From an uncultured Clostridia bacterium (GTDB lineage Bacteria > Bacillota > Clostridia > Oscillospirales > Butyricicoccaceae), in contig CAMEZQ010000017.1 of NCBI GenBank assembly GCA_945947915.1, positions 1-39,229 on the forward strand: a stretch of DNA of 39,229 nt, written 5' to 3'. A program made the position numbers and the translations under genes. Positions within the stretch are counted from its first letter, which is position 1. Each line of letters opens with the position of its first letter. Below the pieces are notes generated by a model. The model was not told the DNA's origin, did not search any database, and saw only the letters and a program-made list of their open reading frames with translations. Positions 1 through 5,890 of the stretch are shown piece by piece.

Positions 1-177
1 CGGCTGGCTATCTCCCTCCGAGTTCTCTGTCCAATATGTTTGACAATCCTACACACTATCCCACACTTCCTGCGGGCAGGTTCCGGCAAAAATCCCAATT
101 GGTTTCTTCTGCATAAATCTTTTGGCGCCGGCATCATCGGCAGGCGTTACCGCCCGGCCCGGTCCGGAGACGCAAAA
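1..177. other. No gene recognised (window edge)
   Basis: No coding region, RNA or convincing promoter is seen in this stretch, which lies beyond the terminator of the cardiolipin synthase gene. Long open frames crossing it are antisense continuations of frames within that gene and have no ribosome site. Confidence 0.5.
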
Positions 178-210
178 GATCCTCCGCAGGTCGGCACCGT
201 GCGGAGGATC
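174..210 (-). terminator. Intrinsic terminator of the cardiolipin synthase gene
   Basis: Perfect 11-bp inverted repeat, GATCCTCCGCA at 178-188 against TGCGGAGGATC at 200-210, with an 11-nt loop. Read on the minus strand it is followed by TTTTGC. It lies 22 bases past the stop codon of the minus-strand gene. Confidence 0.8.
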
Positions 211-231
211 GGCTGGATGGTTCGGTCCTGT

Positions 232-1767
232 TTACATAAGGGGCGCGAAAAGGCGCAGGATGGCGTAGAGGACTTTTTTAACGCCGTGGACACGGCAGCT
301 CTCCAGCGTGATGGGGCGGCAGCGCTCCAGGGTGCGCTGGAAATCCTCCTCGATCTGGCCGATGACGGGATGGCGGTAGATCCAGGCGGCACATTCAAAA
401 TGGAGATAGAGGCTGCGGTAATCCAGATTGATGGTGCCCACCACGGCCGTTTCGTCATCGGACACAAAGGATTTGCTGTGGATAAAGCCGGGCATGTATT
501 CGTAGACCTTGACGCCCCGGGTGATCAGCTCGGCGTAATAGGCCTTGGCCACGGCGTGGGCATACCAGTGGTCGGCCACATGGGGCACGATGATCTTGAC
601 GTCGACGCCGCTTTTGGCGGCGTTGCCCAGGGCCGTCAGCAGCTCGTTGTCGATGATCAGATAGGGGGAAGTGATGTGCACATAGCGGGTGGCCTTGCCC
701 AGAATGTCCATATAAACCGTTTCGCCCACCAGCTCGCCGTCGAAGGGAGAATCGCTGAAGGGAATGACATAGCCGGGGCAGCTCCGGGGCGCCGCCGCCC
801 GGGGACGGTAGTTTTCATAGCTGTCCAGCTGCTGGCGGGTGGAGATCTGCCACAGCTCCAGGAACATGACGGCAAAGCTGAAGGCGGCCGGCCCCTCCAG
901 CCGCACGGCCGTATCCTTCCAGTGGCCGTAGGGCGCCGTGACGTTGACATATTCATCCGAGAGATTGACTCCGCCCGTATAGGCCACGCTGCCGTCGATG
1001 ACCAGGATCTTGCGGTGGTCGCGGTTGTTCTGAATGGTGGAAAGGAAGGGCCGGAAGGGATTGAACACCTGACACTGGATGCCCATCTGCCGCATCTTTT
1101 TGGGATAGTCGTAGGCCAGATGGGGCAGGCAGCCGATGCCGTCATACATCAGGCGGACATCGACTCCCTGGGCCGCCTTGCGCCGCAGCACCTCCAGGAT
1201 GCTGTCCCACATTTTTCCCTCGCCGATGATGTAATACTCCAGGAAGATATAGCGCTCGGCCTTTTCCATATCCTCCAGCATGGCCGCCCATTTTTCCTCG
1301 CCCAGCGTGTAATAGGTGATCCCGGTGTCTTTGAATGCCGGCACGTCGGCGTGTTCGTTCATATACCGCACGAAATTGCCCTTGTGCCGGTCGCCCTCGT
1401 CGATCTCCCGCAGCACCTGGGGGTCCTGGCGGATATAGGACGAGCTCTGGCGGCGCAGGCGCTTGTGCTCTTTATTGATGAGCAGCGGCAGCTTCTGGGC
1501 CTGGACATAAAGATAGAAAAGTGTGCCGTAGACCGGGAATACGGCCAGCTGGACGATCCAGGTCAGCTTGGTCTCGGGATTGCCCCGGCCGTTGACGATA
1601 TGCACCATCAGCACCACGCTCAGCGACCGCAGAAAGCCGTTTAAGATGGTATAGTTCTGGTCGCTCATGATGCGCATGCCGGAAGACAGGAAAAATCCCA
1701 CCTGCAGCAGCAGCGCCAGAATGATGAACGCCGACTGGCTGAAAAGCAATTTGACGATCCTTTTCAT
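232..1767 (-). CDS. cls: Cardiolipin synthase (phospholipase D family)
   Basis: 511-residue membrane enzyme expected to join two phosphatidylglycerol molecules into cardiolipin plus glycerol at the cytoplasmic membrane. Two hydrophobic segments sit near the N-terminus (about residues 8-30 and 38-85), as in bacterial ClsA-type enzymes. Two PLD catalytic HKD motifs are present: HRKILVIDG in the first half and HSKSFVSDD in the second. Length fits the family (about 480-520). The ATG at 1767 follows GGAGG at good spacing. The gene is monocistronic, with its own sigma-A-like promoter and terminator. Identification rests on the motif pair, the N-terminal membrane segments and overall order; a related PLD transferase with another lipid substrate cannot be excluded. 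Confidence 0.93.
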   Translation of the reverse strand: MKRIVKLLFSQSAFIILALLLQVGFFLSSGMRIMSDQNYTILNGFLRSLSVVLMVHIVNGRGNPETKLTWIVQLAVFPVYGTLFYLYVQAQKLPLLINKEHKRLRRQSSSYIRQDPQVLREIDEGDRHKGNFVRYMNEHADVPAFKDTGITYYTLGEEKWAAMLEDMEKAERYIFLEYYIIGEGKMWDSILEVLRRKAAQGVDVRLMYDGIGCLPHLAYDYPKKMRQMGIQCQVFNPFRPFLSTIQNNRDHRKILVIDGSVAYTGGVNLSDEYVNVTAPYGHWKDTAVRLEGPAAFSFAVMFLELWQISTRQQLDSYENYRPRAAAPRSCPGYVIPFSDSPFDGELVGETVYMDILGKATRYVHITSPYLIIDNELLTALGNAAKSGVDVKIIVPHVADHWYAHAVAKAYYAELITRGVKVYEYMPGFIHSKSFVSDDETAVVGTINLDYRSLYLHFECAAWIYRHPVIGQIEEDFQRTLERCRPITLESCRVHGVKKVLYAILRLFAPLM

Positions 1768-1819
1768 ATCTTTTCCTCCCTCGGCCGCCCGGAGATAACA
1801 TGGCGGCTCTGATTTTGTT

Positions 1820-1849
1820 ATTATATCACAGCCGGGCGGTGTTTGACAG
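1820..1849 (-). promoter_or_regulatory. Sigma-A-like promoter of cls
   Basis: Minus strand -10 TATAAT (1825-1820) and -35 CTGTCA (1849-1844) separated by 18 nt, about 50 bases upstream of the start codon. The -35 matches TTGACA at 4 of 6 positions. Confidence 0.65.
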
Positions 1850-1960
1850 AGCGCAGGGCCAACTTTGCGCGAATTTACAAACCGGAAAAAGAAAAAGGGC
1901 TCCTATCTACTTTAGCGTACAAACACCTTTTTTCAGCATATTGGCTGAATAATTACTGCA

Positions 1961-2000
1961 TGTTTCTACAAAGTATCTCTATAGATACTTTGTAGAAACA
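1961..2000. repeat. 40-bp palindrome, candidate operator
   Basis: Two perfect 18-nt arms, TGTTTCTACAAAGTATCT and its complement, surround a CTAT spacer. The palindrome ends 15 bases before a TATAAT (2016-2021), so it covers the -35 region of the promoter expected for the 36-codon ORF. It contains GTATCTC, the same core found repeatedly at 3819-3992. There is no T-run after it, so it reads as a protein-binding site or a structured DNA end rather than a terminator. Confidence 0.65.
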
Positions 2001-2015
2001 TAGTATCTTATAGGA

Positions 2016-2021
2016 TATAAT
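2016..2021 (+). promoter_or_regulatory. -10 element of the 36-codon ORF
   Basis: TATAAT lies 47 bases before the ATG. At 17-nt spacing the -35 region is TAGAAA, a poor match lying inside the palindrome, which suggests that a bound protein controls it. Confidence 0.5.
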
Positions 2022-2067
2022 ATAGATATATAGAAGGATACAATATGCGCGAGAAAGGATGAATCTT

Positions 2068-2178
2068 ATGAGCGCTAAATATTTGAATGAACTTTATGAT
2101 CTTGTTAAAACTCTGAACGATAGCGACAAAACCAAGCTGGTTCAGCATCTTGTCGATATGATGAATACATTAGTATAA
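2068..2178 (+). CDS. Small 36-residue protein of unknown function
   Basis: ATG start preceded by GAAAGGAT about 7 bases upstream, 36 codons, TAA stop at 2176-2178. An in-frame ATG at 2059 is too close to the ribosome site. The peptide is soluble and probably one amphipathic helix or a helical hairpin: N-terminal SAKYLNELYDLVKTLND, a polar DSDKTK turn, then LVQHLVDMMNTL. Leucines recur at 3-4 residue spacing, which would suit dimerisation. It has its own -10 element, an upstream palindrome and a downstream terminator, so it looks like a complete small transcription unit within the AT-rich element. I do not recognise the family. It could be a small regulator of the palindrome or an antitoxin-like peptide; neither is shown by the sequence. 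Confidence 0.6.
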   Translation: MSAKYLNELYDLVKTLNDSDKTKLVQHLVDMMNTLV

Positions 2179-2210
2179 GTTTTTCTTTTGTCTGAAATCT
2201 GCTAAGAAAG

Positions 2211-2242
2211 AAAAAAGCCCCGCGTTTTGCGGGGCTTTATCA
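2211..2242. terminator. Bidirectional intrinsic terminator
   Basis: Stem AAAGCCCCGC (2214-2223), loop GTTTT, and GCGGGGCTTT (2229-2238), with A-run before and T-run after. It serves the 36-codon ORF on the plus strand and the membrane protein gene ending at 2257 on the minus strand. Confidence 0.9.
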
Positions 2243-2256
2243 TTGAGAAAAGAATA

Positions 2257-2754
2257 TTAAGAAGGATGTTCAAGATTGTCTTTGATACCATAGATACCAT
2301 GGACTACAAGGAATCCACAAAGTGTTGTTGCAAAAATGCGAGGATATGCTGCATAGTATCCAGGGGTTTTAGCTATGAGCAGTTGAAAGACATCCAATTT
2401 GTAGTAGTTGATATCGATTGTTTCAGAAACAAAATCAAAATAATACAATGTTAAAGCGATGAAATAGTAACTCAAAAGGATAATCCCAATAATTAATGGG
2501 GTTTTCTTGAGGCGAAATCCATAGTTGGAACCACTGGAAGAAATCAAAGCAAGCGCAGCGCCAAGAATGAAGAAAACAACAAAATAGATTGCATCACGTA
2601 GAAACATTTTTCCAGGGGTTGCAAAGGAAAAATAAGAAGAGAGATCAATCATTGACCCATTAAATAATAAAATCATGATCCATATAATTAACATGCCAAT
2701 GATCATAGGTCGATAATTTCTCATCATTGCTTTTAGATTTCCTCCCATCCCCAA
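2257..2754 (-). CDS. Unknown four-helix membrane protein (element cargo)
   Basis: 165-residue protein with about four hydrophobic segments: residues 16-32, 51-72, 86-107 and 140-158. Charged loops lie between them and a short polar tail follows (GIKDNLEHPS). Its start overlaps the end of the upstream secreted-protein gene by 22 bases, so the two are very probably co-transcribed and translationally coupled. Base composition is AT-rich like the rest of the element. I recognise no family. An exported protein followed by a small membrane protein also occurs in bacteriocin/immunity and toxin/export pairs, but no motif here supports a specific choice. It ends at a strong shared terminator. Confidence 0.75.
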   Translation of the reverse strand: MGMGGNLKAMMRNYRPMIIGMLIIWIMILLFNGSMIDLSSYFSFATPGKMFLRDAIYFVVFFILGAALALISSSGSNYGFRLKKTPLIIGIILLSYYFIALTLYYFDFVSETIDINYYKLDVFQLLIAKTPGYYAAYPRIFATTLCGFLVVHGIYGIKDNLEHPS

Positions 2755-3434
2755 GGAACAAGATTGTGTACTAACTTATATGTGATAGACCCTAAATCTA
2801 CTGTATACTCTACTCCAGTGTTGATTTGAGCTTCCACGGCTGTAACAGCTGTTGTAACCCAGCCAAGGCGGGATGTGGGGTAATTTGTCATAGTGAGAGA
2901 GGTGGTATTTATTGTATGCTCAGCAGATAAATCACTTGTAGCATCAAAAGAGAAATATCTAACCGACATATTCTCCAATTCGTATCCATTATTTAGATTA
3001 AGAATATAAGAGAAACAATCAATGCGTCTTTTTTCGTTGACATCATCATTCTGCCAAATAAGGGATGTAAAAAGGTATCCCCATGTTTTTGTTCGGGTAA
3101 AAGAATACTCGTCGTATGTAATCGATTCTAGCGAATATACAATATTGTCCTCGAACTGATTTTCGTTCAAGGATGTTGTATTGTTGGAATAATCAGTTGG
3201 ATAGCCTTCTACGACAAGAATTGTACCGTCTACCTGTTCGATTTCTTTATAATACGGTGCCTGAATTTCTCCACTTGAACGAGTCTTTGTACGTGCTAAA
3301 GCCTCATAACTATTTTTAGCTTCCTGAAAAACCGTATCAAGTTTAACAGTGGTGTTCGAAGCAGCCATAGTATTCAGAGAGAAGGCGCATAGAATTAAGA
3401 CGGAAAGAACTGCACAGCTTAAACGTTTGAACAT
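2733..3434 (-). CDS. Secreted protein of unknown function (element cargo)
   Basis: 233 residues starting at the ATG at 3434, which has a perfect AGGAGG six bases upstream; an upstream in-frame ATG at 3452 would overlap that ribosome site. The N-terminus is a classical signal peptide: Lys/Arg, a hydrophobic stretch to about residue 20, and likely cleavage after TMAA. The mature protein (about 205 residues) is rich in Thr, Ser, Asn and Tyr, has no membrane segment and very few cysteines, and alternates hydrophobic and polar residues as beta-sheet proteins do. A short motif VPWGWEEI ends it. No family is recognised. It sits behind a leader ORF and attenuator-like terminator and is coupled to the following membrane protein gene. 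Confidence 0.8.
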   Translation of the reverse strand: MFKRLSCAVLSVLILCAFSLNTMAASNTTVKLDTVFQEAKNSYEALARTKTRSSGEIQAPYYKEIEQVDGTILVVEGYPTDYSNNTTSLNENQFEDNIVYSLESITYDEYSFTRTKTWGYLFTSLIWQNDDVNEKRRIDCFSYILNLNNGYELENMSVRYFSFDATSDLSAEHTINTTSLTMTNYPTSRLGWVTTAVTAVEAQINTGVEYTVDLGSITYKLVHNLVPWGWEEI

Positions 3435-3524
3435 AATAAACCTCCTAATCATTCATAGTGTGCTCTCGTAGGAATTTGAAAGCACAAAAGAAAATAAAAT
3501 ATTTCTTCATGAATTGCATCTTGC

Positions 3525-3562
3525 AAAAAGCGTATAAACCAACGGCAGTTTGGCTCATACGC
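3525..3562 (-). terminator. Leader terminator, candidate attenuator, upstream of the secreted-protein gene
   Basis: On the minus strand GCGTATGAGCCAA (3562-3550) pairs with TTGGTTTATACGC (3542-3530) as a 13-bp stem with two G-U pairs and a 7-nt loop, followed by TTTTTGC. The ascending arm and loop, AGCCAAACTGC (3555-3545), are also perfectly complementary to GCAGTTTGGCT (3644-3634) inside the upstream 24-codon ORF, so the terminator and an alternative helix are mutually exclusive. It lies about 90 bases before the secreted-protein start. Confidence 0.75.
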
Positions 3563-3586
3563 TCTTTTGAAAGGAAATGTTCTATT

Positions 3587-3661
3587 TTATTCCAACCTTA
3601 ACGGGGAGGCGAAACAAATCCGGATCCGAGCAAAGCCAAACTGCTTAATATCAGGGAACAT
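3587..3661 (-). CDS. 24-residue leader peptide, candidate attenuator ORF
   Basis: ATG at 3661 with AAGGAGG eight bases upstream, 24 codons, TAA at 3589-3587. The peptide has an aromatic/basic composition (FPDIKQFGFARIRICF, then a short Ser-Pro-Leu-Arg tail). It follows a promoter with matching -10 and -35 elements and precedes an intrinsic terminator. Codons 5-9 carry an 11-nt sequence that can pair with the ascending arm of that terminator. A ribosome moving or stalling on this ORF would therefore influence which helix forms, the logic of ribosome-mediated attenuation. The peptide has no run of one amino acid, so amino-acid starvation control is unlikely; sensing a translation inhibitor or the peptide itself is possible. 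Function is inferred from architecture only. Confidence 0.55.
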   Translation of the reverse strand: MFPDIKQFGFARIRICFASPLRLE

Positions 3662-3690
3662 GGTGATCGCCTCCTTTTGCTGTATAATAT

Positions 3691-3741
3691 GTGTTGCAAA
3701 ACTTGCACTTTCATTATATCCTATTTTTCGTTTTGCTTCAA
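3691..3741 (-). promoter_or_regulatory. Promoter of the leader ORF and cargo genes
   Basis: Minus strand -35 TTGAAG (3741-3736), 17-nt spacer, -10 TATAAT (3718-3713). The expected start point is near 3706, inside the interrupted inverted repeat GTTGCAAAACTTGCAC (3693-3708), which may be an operator. Confidence 0.6.
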
Positions 3742-3818
3742 TGTATTACCATAACAAATCGAGGCGCAAAAATTTGTTCAATCAGTACATACTTCTTTTA
3801 CATTGAAGTATTATATTT

Positions 3819-3992
3819 GAGAAAGGGCATATCTCACGAATAAAACACGATTTCTCATTAGCAAAAACTGAAATAAACAGCTATCTCGGTAGTTTAATTC
3901 GGTTTCTCAAAAGTATTTCTTATGAGATAGGTCAAAAAAAGTCCGTATCTCGGTTTCTCATTAATGAGATATTGAGATACGGAACTGAGATA
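3819..3992. repeat. Cluster of 11 TATCTC/GAGATA motifs
   Basis: T(A/T)TCTC occurs at 3830, 3851, 3882, 3903, 3946 and 3954. The inverted form GAGA(T/A)A occurs at 3819, 3924, 3966, 3974 and 3987. Several neighbours are 21-22 bp apart (3830/3851, 3882/3903/3924/3946), about two helical turns. CCGTATCTC (3943-3951) and GAGATACGG (3974-3982) enclose the palindrome TCTCATTAATGAGA (3956-3969). The cluster lies upstream of the leader promoter, and its core recurs in the palindrome at 1961-2000. It is probably a multi-site binding region for an operator protein or a transposition/replication protein. Confidence 0.6.
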
Positions 3993-4100
3993 TAGGCATA
4001 GGAAACATAGCAAATCAAAATAGCAATTTTTATTGCCAAATTGATATATTAAAAAAGCCTTGAATGTATAGTTATCAGTGGGTTTTCAAAGTAGATAAGA

Positions 4101-4137
4101 GCCGGTAAAAGCCGCCCCACGGGCGGCTTTTACCGGC
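4101..4137 (-). terminator. Terminator of the 6S RNA gene, disrupted and extended by the element
   Basis: Perfect 17-bp stem with a 3-nt loop (4101-4117 and 4121-4137). Its core is GCCGCCC/GGGCGGC with flanking AAAA/TTTT. On the minus strand it follows the 6S RNA by about 10 bases, and the terminal repeat of the AT-rich element abuts it. Without the element the T-tract would continue into CTTTTTCTTTTTCC at 1897-1884, a stronger terminator. Confidence 0.7.
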
Positions 4138-4144
4138 GATAAAA

Positions 4145-4339
4145 TACCATGCTCCCAAAACAGGAATGCGGACTTTAAGTTAACCCGCCGCAATCAGCAG
4201 GTGGGTCCGCTGTCTTCCTTTAAACGGCTACCAACTTCCTAAAGCGGGAGGTCTGCCCTCGGGGAATGAACGCACGGTCCCTTAAAACACTTTGCGGTTA
4301 AATAAAGTGTGCCGCATCCCGGTTTCGGGAGCATGGTGA
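4145..4339 (-). ncRNA. ssrS: 6S RNA
   Basis: About 190-nt non-coding RNA expected to bind sigma-A RNA polymerase by mimicking an open promoter. On the minus strand the ends close with CCATGCTCCC (4336-4327) against GGGAGCATGG (4156-4147). After an internal loop GGGATGCGG pairs with CCGCATTCC. A large asymmetric bubble follows, holding the small hairpin ACACTTT/AAAGTGT on its 5' side and GGGTTAACTTAAAGT on its 3' side. Beyond it lies an apical helix including GGGACCGT against AGCGGACCC. Closing stem, central bubble and apical arm are the 6S architecture. It has its own promoter and terminator and no reading frame. The call rests on hand folding; the exact 5' end is uncertain and could lie 20 bases further upstream. 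Confidence 0.75.
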
Positions 4340-4366
4340 CAATATATAATATATGTCGTTGGGATT

Positions 4367-4395
4367 ATTATAATACAGAACCTGTCATATGGCAA
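4367..4395 (-). promoter_or_regulatory. Sigma-A promoter of the 6S RNA gene
   Basis: Minus strand -35 TTGCCA (4395-4390), 17-nt spacer, -10 TATAAT (4372-4367). This predicts a start near 4360. A second AT-rich segment closer to the RNA (CATATATTATATATT, 4355-4341) could provide a downstream -10. Confidence 0.65.
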
Positions 4396-4472
4396 TAACA
4401 AAACTTTGCCGAAACTTTTGTTCAGTTTGCCGTATTGACTTTTATCGAAACTTTCGATCGACGTCCGGGCAG

Positions 4473-4781
4473 TTATTCCTCTCCGCCCTCTTCGCCGTCC
4501 TCTTCTTCCCATGCCTCGTCCAGGCGCTCGCAGAAGATCTGATACATCATATCATACTCCTCCTCGTCGTCCCAGGCGTCGACGGCCAGCAGCACGTCTT
4601 CATCCTCGGGATCATGCTTCATGATCAGCAGCTCGGAAGGCTCGTCCAGGGAAACGTCGGCCTTTTCCAGCGCCAGGTAATGAACGCCCTCGTATTCCAG
4701 CGCGTCCAGCACGGTAAATTCGATCTCGTTGCCGTCTTCGTCCTCCAGAGGGACGACCGAACCGACCAGATATTCATCCAT
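4473..4781 (-). CDS. DUF1292 family acidic protein (YrzB-like)
   Basis: 102 residues from the ATG at 4781, which has GGAGGA nine bases upstream; a longer in-frame start 31 codons earlier lacks a ribosome site. The N-terminal half carries the DUF1292 pattern: VPLEDEDGNEIEFTVLDALEYEG, YLALEKAD, then PSELLIMKHDPEDED. The C-terminus is strongly acidic, ending in a run of Glu/Asp/Gly. These small proteins are widespread in Firmicutes and often sit near the alaS-ruvX-mtgA region; their biochemical role is not established. Here the gene stands alone between the 6S RNA and the divergent infC operon and is expressed from its own promoter. Confidence 0.85.
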   Translation of the reverse strand: MDEYLVGSVVPLEDEDGNEIEFTVLDALEYEGVHYLALEKADVSLDEPSELLIMKHDPEDEDVLLAVDAWDDEEEYDMMYQIFCERLDEAWEEEDGEEGGEE

Positions 4782-4854
4782 CGTATAAAATCCTCCATTG
4801 TTTTTCCGTGCCCGCCGGGGCGGGCCTTGGCTCTTTTGCCTGTTTCTAAGCAAT

Positions 4855-4882
4855 ATTATATCAAAGCGGGGCATAAAAGCAA
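4855..4882 (-). promoter_or_regulatory. Promoter of the DUF1292 gene
   Basis: Minus strand -35 TTGCTT (4882-4877), 16-nt spacer, -10 TATAAT (4860-4855), about 74 bases before the start codon. Confidence 0.6.
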
Positions 4883-4927
4883 CGGTATTTTGTTGCCTTT
4901 TCCGGTGATTTTTCGGCCCCGGCGGTG

Positions 4928-4955
4928 TTGACTTTCCGGTTTTGTGTGATATAAT
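4928..4955 (+). promoter_or_regulatory. Sigma-A promoter of infC-rpmI-rplT
   Basis: -35 TTGACT (4928-4933), 16-nt spacer, -10 TATAAT (4950-4955). It is followed by an approximately 150-nt untranslated leader. Confidence 0.8.
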
Positions 4956-4961
4956 AAGCAG

Positions 4962-5097
4962 GTAAAAGAAAGCAGGATCCTACCATCCTCACCTCCATTT
5001 GCGAAGAAGAGGTCAACATCGGCTCGGTCAAGACAGTTTCGTCTTGCTTTGGCATGTTTGTTTGGGACGGTATTCTGCCGTCCCTTTTTCAATTTTT
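4962..5097 (+). promoter_or_regulatory. Structured infC leader with internal terminator
   Basis: The leader holds the hairpins ACCTC/GAGGT (around 4990-5020) and CAAGAC/GTCTTG (around 5028-5046). A clear intrinsic terminator follows: GGGACGG (5064-5070), loop TATTCTG, CCGTCCC (5078-5084), then TTTTTCAATTTTT. It ends just before the infC ribosome site. In Bacilli, L20 represses this operon through premature termination in the leader; this sequence suggests similar control, but the L20 contact site is not identified here. Confidence 0.75.
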
Positions 5098-5113
5098 CAG
5101 GAGGTGTTGCAGC

Positions 5114-5632
5114 ATTAGCACTCAGGAACATCAGATCAATGAAGAGATCAACGACAAGGAAGTCCGTCTGATCGACGCCGACGGCACACAGCTGGGCGTC
5201 GTCCCCCTCCAGCGCGCGTTGGAGACAGCGGCACAGCGGGATCTTGACCTGGTCAAGATCGCACCCAAGGCCGTTCCTCCCGTCTGCCGCGTCATGGATT
5301 ACGGTAAGTTCTGTTTCGAGCAGGCCAAAAAGGAAAAAGAGGCCAGAAAAAACCAGAAGGTCGTCGAAATCAAGGAGGTCCGGCTTTCGGCCAAGATCGA
5401 CACCCACGATTTTGAAACCAAGGTCAAGGCAGCGCAGAAGTTCCTGGCCAACGGCGACAAGGTCAAGGCTTCGATCCGTTTCAGAGGCAGAGAGCTGGCG
5501 CATACCAACATCGGTCTGGATGTCATGAAGCGCTTTGGCGAAGCATGCGCCCCCCTGGGCGTCATCGAAAAAGCCCCCAAGCTGGAGGGCCGCCAGATGC
5601 TGATGTTTTTGGCTCCCGAAAAGAAAAAGTAA
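5114..5632 (+). CDS. infC: Translation initiation factor IF-3
   Basis: 172 residues. It binds the 30S subunit, prevents premature 50S joining and checks the start codon-initiator tRNA pairing. The N-terminal domain (INEEINDKEVRLIDADGTQL) and C-terminal domain (VVEIKEVRLSAKIDTHDFETK, KVKASIRFRGRE) are joined by a Lys-rich linker, all typical. The start is the rare codon ATT at 5114, nine bases after AGGAGG; no ATG, GTG or TTG is suitably placed, and ATT is the known infC start in several bacteria, allowing IF-3 to repress its own translation. First gene of the infC-rpmI-rplT operon. Confidence 0.96.
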   Translation: MSTQEHQINEEINDKEVRLIDADGTQLGVVPLQRALETAAQRDLDLVKIAPKAVPPVCRVMDYGKFCFEQAKKEKEARKNQKVVEIKEVRLSAKIDTHDFETKVKAAQKFLANGDKVKASIRFRGRELAHTNIGLDVMKRFGEACAPLGVIEKAPKLEGRQMLMFLAPEKKK

Positions 5633-5661
5633 ACAGTCCCCAATGAGAGAGGAGAAAAATT

Positions 5662-5862
5662 ATGCCCAAGATAAAGACACACAGCGGCGCCAAGAAAAGA
5701 TTCTCGCTGACAAAGACAGGTAAGATCAAGCGTGGCTGCGCCAAGAGACGCCACGACATTAAGGGCTGCAAGTCCACCAAGAAGATGCGCCAGCTGCGCA
5801 AGGAGACCTTTGTCGACGCCACCGTCGCTCCGCAGATCAAGCGTCTGGTCCCCTACAAATAA
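5662..5862 (+). CDS. rpmI: 50S ribosomal protein L35
   Basis: 66 residues, start ATG after a GAGAGGAG ribosome site. Typical L35 sequence: MPKIKTHSGAKKRFSLTKTG, then a basic middle with KRRHDIKGCKSTKKMRQLRK. Second gene of the classic infC-rpmI-rplT operon, 29 bases after infC. It is a component of the large ribosomal subunit. Confidence 0.97.
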   Translation: MPKIKTHSGAKKRFSLTKTGKIKRGCAKRRHDIKGCKSTKKMRQLRKETFVDATVAPQIKRLVPYK

Positions 5863-5890
5863 GCCCCCGATTACGAAAGGAAGAACTTAA

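Larger units (their letters stand above)
1898..4103. mobile_element. AT-rich, transposase-less element with terminal inverted repeats
   Basis: GGCTCCTATCTACTTT (1898-1913) and AAAGTAGATAAGAGCC (4088-4103) are inverted repeats matching at 15 of 16 positions. They coincide with an abrupt switch to AT-rich sequence with long A/T runs, against GC-rich flanks. Immediately outside lie agaaaaag (1890-1897) and ggtaaaag (4104-4111), 6 of 8 identical, as an aged 8-bp target duplication would be. Joining the flanks recreates a continuous GC hairpin plus T-tract serving the neighbouring 6S RNA. GG-starting ends and an 8-bp duplication recall ISL3-type insertion sequences, but that is an inference. No transposase is encoded, so movement would have to be in trans. 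Cargo: one 36-codon ORF (plus strand) and leader, secreted and membrane genes (minus strand). Confidence 0.6.

Noticed and set aside
40..1644. Long plus-strand open frame opposite cls
   Set aside because: Antisense to a well-supported gene in GC-rich DNA; no ribosome site and Asp/Gly/His-rich composition typical of complement-strand frames.
3567..3806. 79-codon plus-strand frame
   Set aside because: Antisense to the leader ORF, promoter and attenuator; no ribosome site before its ATG.
3819..3992. CRISPR array or plasmid origin
   Set aside because: The motifs are only 6 bp with irregular, mixed-orientation spacing and no spacers; no replication gene is nearby.
1898..4103. Complete insertion sequence
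   Set aside because: No transposase or remnant is found in any frame between the ends.
4473..4874. Longer DUF1292 protein with 31 extra N-terminal residues
   Set aside because: The extension includes the ribosome site and promoter region of the shorter, family-sized form.
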